In this document: positions 5,905 through 8,915 of the stretch, piece by piece | Layout of the letters: each line of letters opens with the position of its first letter | How positions within the stretch are numbered: position 1 is the stretch's first letter | DNA from: Planctomycetota bacterium | GTDB lineage: Bacteria > Planctomycetota > Phycisphaerae > Sedimentisphaerales > SM23-30 | Length of the DNA: 8,915 nt | NCBI GenBank assembly: GCA_022705365.1 | Contig: JAKJEP010000123.1 | Location: forward strand, 1 to 8,915 | Direction of reading: 5' to 3' | Notes under the pieces: model-generated | What the model was told of the DNA's origin: nothing | Database searches by the model: none | Seen by the model: the letters and a program-made list of their open reading frames with translations, nothing else | Position numbers and translations under genes: made by a program

Positions 5905-6903
5905 TCACTCCCCGGCACCGTCCAGCCACTCATTGACAAAACTGGCCAGATCCACCAAATCCAGTATCGTATCCTGATTGCAATCGAGGCGTACACAAAC
6001 CGGTGACGAGCCGCAGCCCGGCTCCAGCCAAAAGCCTGAAAAAATCGCATAATCCAGCATATCAACCGCACAGTCGTCATTGACATCCGCGGGAGAAGGA
6101 AATTGCAAATGGTCCGCACACAGGGTCATTAGCTGATAATAGTCAAAGCCCGTCGAGATATTTTTATATTGTTCCAACATGCCTTCCACTACGCAGAGCT
6201 TCTGTCCTGATTCGACTCCGTCATAATATAGCGCAAAAGCCTCCAGATCGTCGTTATAATAATCCGCCGCCCAGCAGCAGGTTGGATTTTCGAGGCTGCA
6301 CAGTTCATAATTATCCTGGGCTTTGCCCAGACCCATCCGGGCAACCTGGACATTTGCCACCCGCACCAGCATCGATTCATATTTTTCGGCGGCATGGTCC
6401 GCTACATAGTAATCGCCATAGGCATCCGGCAGAGGAGCGGCGATCTCATTCGGGTCAAGCAGCAAGGCCGCGGGGACCGGATGGCCGCGGCTGACCACGG
6501 TGAGGATGGGATTATTCACCTTCAAAATCTGCAGGAACGTGGTGCCGCGATGGTCTTCTACCTGCACATTTTGCAGTTCCACCCAGTCGCCGACTTCGAT
6601 TCCGTCGAAGTAATTGGTCAGGTTGTAACGGTCCTTCACCTGGATGCCTCCCCAGCCGTCCGGATGGGCCGGATCATGCAGAACCAGCCGCGGCACCGTC
6701 CGCACCATCTTGTACGCCACCACCCCGCCGCTGCAATTCAGCAGTTGGCCATGATAAGGGCTGCCGCCATCCGCCGCGGCGGTGTACTGGATTTCATAGA
6801 TGGACCGGTACTGGGCCTGGGCCGCCGAAACGGTAAGGCTGATGATGGCCGTGCAAAACAGCCGGCAAACAGAGCGAATTATATAAGGATGAAAAGATGT
6901 CAT
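5905..6903 (-). CDS. Secreted protein with dockerin-like C-terminal repeats
   Basis: A 332-residue exported protein. Residues 1-30 look like a signal peptide (basic start, hydrophobic LFCTAIISLTVSAA, cleavage after AQA). The core (about 34-262) begins RSIYEIQYT and carries LNCSGGVV (55-62), DPAHPDGWGG (77-86), IEVGDWVEL (102-110), EDHRGTTFL (116-124) and CCWAADYY (209-216). It is clearly paralogous to the PEP-CTERM protein downstream. Its tail instead holds two EF-hand-like calcium repeats: DVNDDCAVD (273-281) with the helix LDYAIFSGFWL, and DCNQDTILD (307-315) with the helix LVDLASFVNEWL. This is the duplicated pattern of type I dockerins, frequent in planctomycetes, which in other organisms bind cohesins. 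The start ATG has AAGGA five bases upstream. It lies 40 bases after the prepilin-like gene and probably shares its mRNA. The core function is unknown. Confidence 0.87.
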   Translation of the reverse strand: MTSFHPYIIRSVCRLFCTAIISLTVSAAQAQYRSIYEIQYTAAADGGSPYHGQLLNCSGGVVAYKMVRTVPRLVLHDPAHPDGWGGIQVKDRYNLTNYFDGIEVGDWVELQNVQVEDHRGTTFLQILKVNNPILTVVSRGHPVPAALLLDPNEIAAPLPDAYGDYYVADHAAEKYESMLVRVANVQVARMGLGKAQDNYELCSLENPTCCWAADYYNDDLEAFALYYDGVESGQKLCVVEGMLEQYKNISTGFDYYQLMTLCADHLQFPSPADVNDDCAVDMLDYAIFSGFWLEPGCGSSPVCVRLDCNQDTILDLVDLASFVNEWLDGAGE

Positions 6904-6943
6904 TCATTTCCTTTCGAGGTATTCCTAACGGTATTCCCCCGTC

Positions 6944-7810
6944 TCAGGGAGGATAGGGGTACCAGTTGGCGTCCGAACGGGGAGGCACTTCCAGATCATC
7001 CGGCCAGCCCGGTTTCCAGATGGTGTCCTGCCACTGCACATGGCCGTCACAAAACAGGATTGACCCGCCCAGTTCACCCTCTCTGCGGGCGTGCCGGCCG
7101 CTGAAGGCCTTGGGATAACTGCCGCAGTGGGCGCCGGCGGAACGATTGGCATGTTCCCCGTTGTACCCCAGCCGCGGGTCCAGCAACTGATCGAAAAGCA
7201 GATGAACAATCGCCGGGCACTCGATGTTCTCGCTCTGCAGAAAGCTGGGCAGGGGGCCGCTGGTATCCTCCGGATGATGCCAGCAGTTTTCATCCAGTTC
7301 CAGGCAGGCGTTCATGGCATACGAAAAATAGCCGTCACGCCGCGGCCGGTAGCCATACAGATTATCAGGCGCCAGCTTCGCCGCCGGGCACTGGAAAAAC
7401 GTATCTTCTTCGGGATGGTTCCAGGGTGGATAATCGCGCCAGGGCGCCTCGCCCCACAGCGGCGGAAGCACATCCACCCACCCGGAATGGTCTGCCGTAT
7501 CGGCACTGCTGGCCGGCGGTTCGTCTCCCTGCCGGTCCAAACCATCGCAATGGGGATAATACCCCTGGTTTTCGTGGGCATAGATGGCAAAGACCATCCC
7601 CCATTGGCGCAAATGGCTCTGGCAAACCGCCTCCCGGGCCGTGCTTCTAGCCCGGTTCAGCGCCGGCAGCAGGATGCTCAGCAGCAAAGAAAGGATCCCG
7701 ATGACCACCAGGAGCTCCAGCAGCGTAAATCCTTGCATCGCCGGCGTTAACCGCACGCCCGGCCGGGGAAAAATCCTGCTCGTTCTTCTATGCCATCTGT
7801 CCTGGACCAA
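6944..7810 (-). CDS. Prepilin-type N-terminal methylation domain protein (DGHV type)
   Basis: The protein has a type IV prepilin/pseudopilin cleavage site, QG/FTLLELLVV, with the expected glutamate at +5, and a hydrophobic helix reaching SILLPALNRAR. A globular domain with FFQCPAA in the middle and RHARRE...ILFCDGHVQW near the end follows. This is the layout of the large planctomycete family of pseudopilin-like proteins carrying a DGHV motif, thought to sit at the envelope through a type II secretion-like or pilus-like system. Start choice is open. TTG at 7810 has GGAGG nine bases upstream (7820-7824) and gives 288 residues. GTG at 7756 gives a typical short leader (MRLTPAMQG) but no ribosome site. 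ATG at 7738 is too close to the cleavage site, and GTG at 7843 lies inside leader structure. It heads a likely operon with both secreted proteins. Confidence 0.85.
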   Translation of the reverse strand: MVQDRWHRRTSRIFPRPGVRLTPAMQGFTLLELLVVIGILSLLLSILLPALNRARSTAREAVCQSHLRQWGMVFAIYAHENQGYYPHCDGLDRQGDEPPASSADTADHSGWVDVLPPLWGEAPWRDYPPWNHPEEDTFFQCPAAKLAPDNLYGYRPRRDGYFSYAMNACLELDENCWHHPEDTSGPLPSFLQSENIECPAIVHLLFDQLLDPRLGYNGEHANRSAGAHCGSYPKAFSGRHARREGELGGSILFCDGHVQWQDTIWKPGWPDDLEVPPRSDANWYPYPP

Positions 7811-7843
7811 GGTCTCTGTCCTCCGGCCATACACCTGCCGCAC

Positions 7844-7859
7844 ACCGGATCAATCCGGT
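7844..7859. repeat. Perfect inverted repeat in the leader of the prepilin-like gene
   Basis: ACCGGAT-CA-ATCCGGT, two perfect 7-base arms around two bases. It lies between the TATAAT box and the start region of the operon. No T-run follows on the minus strand, so it is not a normal terminator. It could be a regulator site or an RNA hairpin. Confidence 0.6.
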
Positions 7860-7864
7860 CACCG

Positions 7865-7888
7865 CGATATGTATAACACAACATATCG
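7865..7888. promoter_or_regulatory. Candidate operator: 8-base inverted repeat just downstream of a -10 box
   Basis: CGATATGT and ACATATCG are perfect 8-base arms separated by eight bases (ATAACACA on the plus strand). The site starts about 10 bases beyond the TATAAT box, so it would cover the start of transcription. Symmetry and spacing fit a dimeric repressor site; the regulator is unknown. Confidence 0.5.
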
Positions 7889-7898
7889 ACTGCTCCGC

Positions 7899-7904
7899 AT
7901 TATA
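7899..7904 (-). promoter_or_regulatory. -10 box of the surface-protein operon
   Basis: A perfect TATAAT on the minus strand in the gap after aroB. The -35 region at 7922-7927 (TTTTCC) is poor, which suggests an activator or another sigma factor. It would give a leader of about 80 bases before the TTG at 7810. Confidence 0.4.
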
Positions 7905-7937
7905 TAGTCCGGCCCGCAAAAGGAAAAGATTTTTATA

Positions 7938-7949
7938 GACGCTGGCGTC
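7938..7949 (-). terminator. Possible weak terminator after aroB
   Basis: GACGCCAGCGTC forms a short hairpin (four to five G-C-rich pairs) 12 bases after the aroB stop, followed by TATAAAAATCTTTT on the minus strand. The stem is short, so termination would be inefficient. Confidence 0.3.
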
Positions 7950-7961
7950 AAAATACGAGGG

Positions 7962-8915
7962 TTAACGCCGCTGCTTTTCCAAACCTTGTATCGCCCATTG
8001 AATCTCCGCCTCCGTCAGATCCTCCACCAACGTGCACCGCCCGATCCCCGTCGGCAGCACAAACCGGATCCGCCCGCCCGTCACCTTCTTATCCTGCAGC
8101 ATCGCCCGATACAGCTCCTCCGCCGGCAGATCCTCCGCACCGGTCGGCAAACCAAACACCTCCAGCAAATGCAGAATCCGACCCGCCTCCGCCTCCCCCA
8201 GCAGCCCCCGCCGCACCGCCAGCCGGCTCGCCGCCGCCATCCCCAGCGACACCGCCTCCCCATGATGATAATCCCGCACCGCCAGTACCGTCTCCAGCGT
8301 ATGCCCGATCGTATGCCCGAAATTCAATATCCCCCGCAGCCCGCTCTCCTTCTCATCCGCCGACACCACCGCCGCCTTGATCCGGCAGTTCCGCTCCACC
8401 AGCTCGATCATCCGCCGCTGGTCCAGCGCAAGTATTTGCTGCCACTCCTTTTCCAGCAATTCAAAAAATTCCCCATCCCGGATCACCGCATGTTTCACCG
8501 TCTCCGCCAGCCCGCAGCCCAGCTCCCGACGCGGCAGCGTCCCCAGCACCGACACATCCGCATACACCATCCGCGGCTGATAAAACGACCCGATCATATT
8601 CTTCCCCCGCGCATGATTGATCCCCGTCTTGCCCCCGATACTGCTGTCCACCATCGCCAGCAGCGTCGTCGGCAGCTGCATGAAAGGCACGCCCCGCAGG
8701 AAGGTCGCCGCGGCGAAGCCGGCCAAGTCGCCGACCACGCCGCCGCCCAGTGCCAGCAAGGGTGAGCGTCGGTCCAGGCGCAGCTCCACCAGGCGGTCGT
8801 AAACAGAACTCACCGTGGCCAGCGTCTTGTAGCGTTCGCCCTCTGGCACCTCAATAATATAGGGGGCGAAGCCTGCCCCGCGCAGCGACTCGACCAAGCG
8901 CGCCGCGTAGAGACC
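7962..8915 (-). CDS. aroB: 3-dehydroquinate synthase, N-terminus cut by right edge
   Basis: The frame runs unbroken off the right edge (first readable codons GLYAAR); about 317 residues are present of the usual 350-370. The enzyme converts DAHP to 3-dehydroquinate, the second step of the shikimate pathway, using NAD+ and a divalent metal. In visible-fragment numbering, the motifs are EVPEGERYKTL (about 22-32), the dinucleotide-binding LGGGVVGDLAGF (56-67), LPTTLLAMVDSSIGGKTGIN (81-100), GLAETVKH (135-142, metal glutamate E138), NFGHTIGH (198-205, metal histidine) and HHGEAV (217-222, metal histidine H218). All expected active-site residues visible in this part are present. A TTG at 8897 is not a real start, because the family resemblance continues upstream of it. 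Codon choice changes sharply near 8690. Its promoter lies outside the window. Confidence 0.96.
   Translation of the reverse strand, partial: GLYAARLVESLRGAGFAPYIIEVPEGERYKTLATVSSVYDRLVELRLDRRSPLLALGGGVVGDLAGFAAATFLRGVPFMQLPTTLLAMVDSSIGGKTGINHARGKNMIGSFYQPRMVYADVSVLGTLPRRELGCGLAETVKHAVIRDGEFFELLEKEWQQILALDQRRMIELVERNCRIKAAVVSADEKESGLRGILNFGHTIGHTLETVLAVRDYHHGEAVSLGMAAASRLAVRRGLLGEAEAGRILHLLEVFGLPTGAEDLPAEELYRAMLQDKKVTGGRIRFVLPTGIGRCTLVEDLTEAEIQWAIQGLEKQRR

Noticed and set aside
6394..7750. Plus-strand frames of 236 and 219 codons opposite the secreted-protein and prepilin genes
   Set aside because: They are antisense to genes with signal peptides, ribosome sites and recognisable domains, and their translations show no domain structure.
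7986..8765. 259-codon plus-strand frame opposite aroB
   Set aside because: Arg/Pro/Gln-rich shadow of aroB with no motif.
8880..8897. TTG at 8897 as the aroB start
   Set aside because: Upstream codons to the edge (GLYAAR) continue the AroB pattern, and the protein would be about 45 residues too short. The gene simply runs out of the window.

Overview
The window looks like a chromosomal piece of a GC-rich planctomycete, most likely of the class Phycisphaerae. This placement is inference. It rests on a prepilin-leader (G/FTLLELLVV) protein of the planctomycete DGHV type, a secreted protein with a PEP-CTERM tail (VPEP, hydrophobic helix, RRRRGR), and a sister protein ending in two dockerin-like DxNxD repeats with the typical spacing 'DVNDD..VDxxDYAIFSGFWLE'. 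All genes but one lie on the minus strand.

1-1530, arsenic operon (minus): arsR, an internally deleted arsC remnant, arsM and the first 49 codons of an ACR3-type arsenite pump that runs off the left edge. A good promoter (TGGACA-N18-TATAAT) sits so close to arsR that its mRNA may be leaderless, and a near-palindrome at the start codon is a candidate ArsR operator. ArsR senses As(III), ArsM methylates it and ACR3 exports it. The arsenate reductase that normally completes such a set survives only as about 41 codons.

1630-3468 (plus): a full-length CLC chloride channel/transporter with two C-terminal CBS domains, divergent from arsR and convergent with the next gene.

3479-4690 (minus): a two-gene unit of a polytopic membrane protein of unknown function and a small P-loop NTPase resembling the THEP1 family, nine bases apart.

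4831-7904 (minus): a probable surface/export operon. It begins at a TATAAT box with two inverted repeats in the leader. It then encodes a prepilin-like protein, a secreted protein with a dockerin-like tail and a paralogous secreted protein with a PEP-CTERM tail, and it closes with a hairpin terminator. The two secreted proteins share the same roughly 200-residue core but carry different C-terminal sorting or docking modules. This is the most interesting arrangement in the window.

7962-8915 (minus): aroB (3-dehydroquinate synthase), with its N-terminus cut by the right edge. Its codon usage changes abruptly near 8690.

No rRNA, tRNA, CRISPR array or transposase gene was seen.
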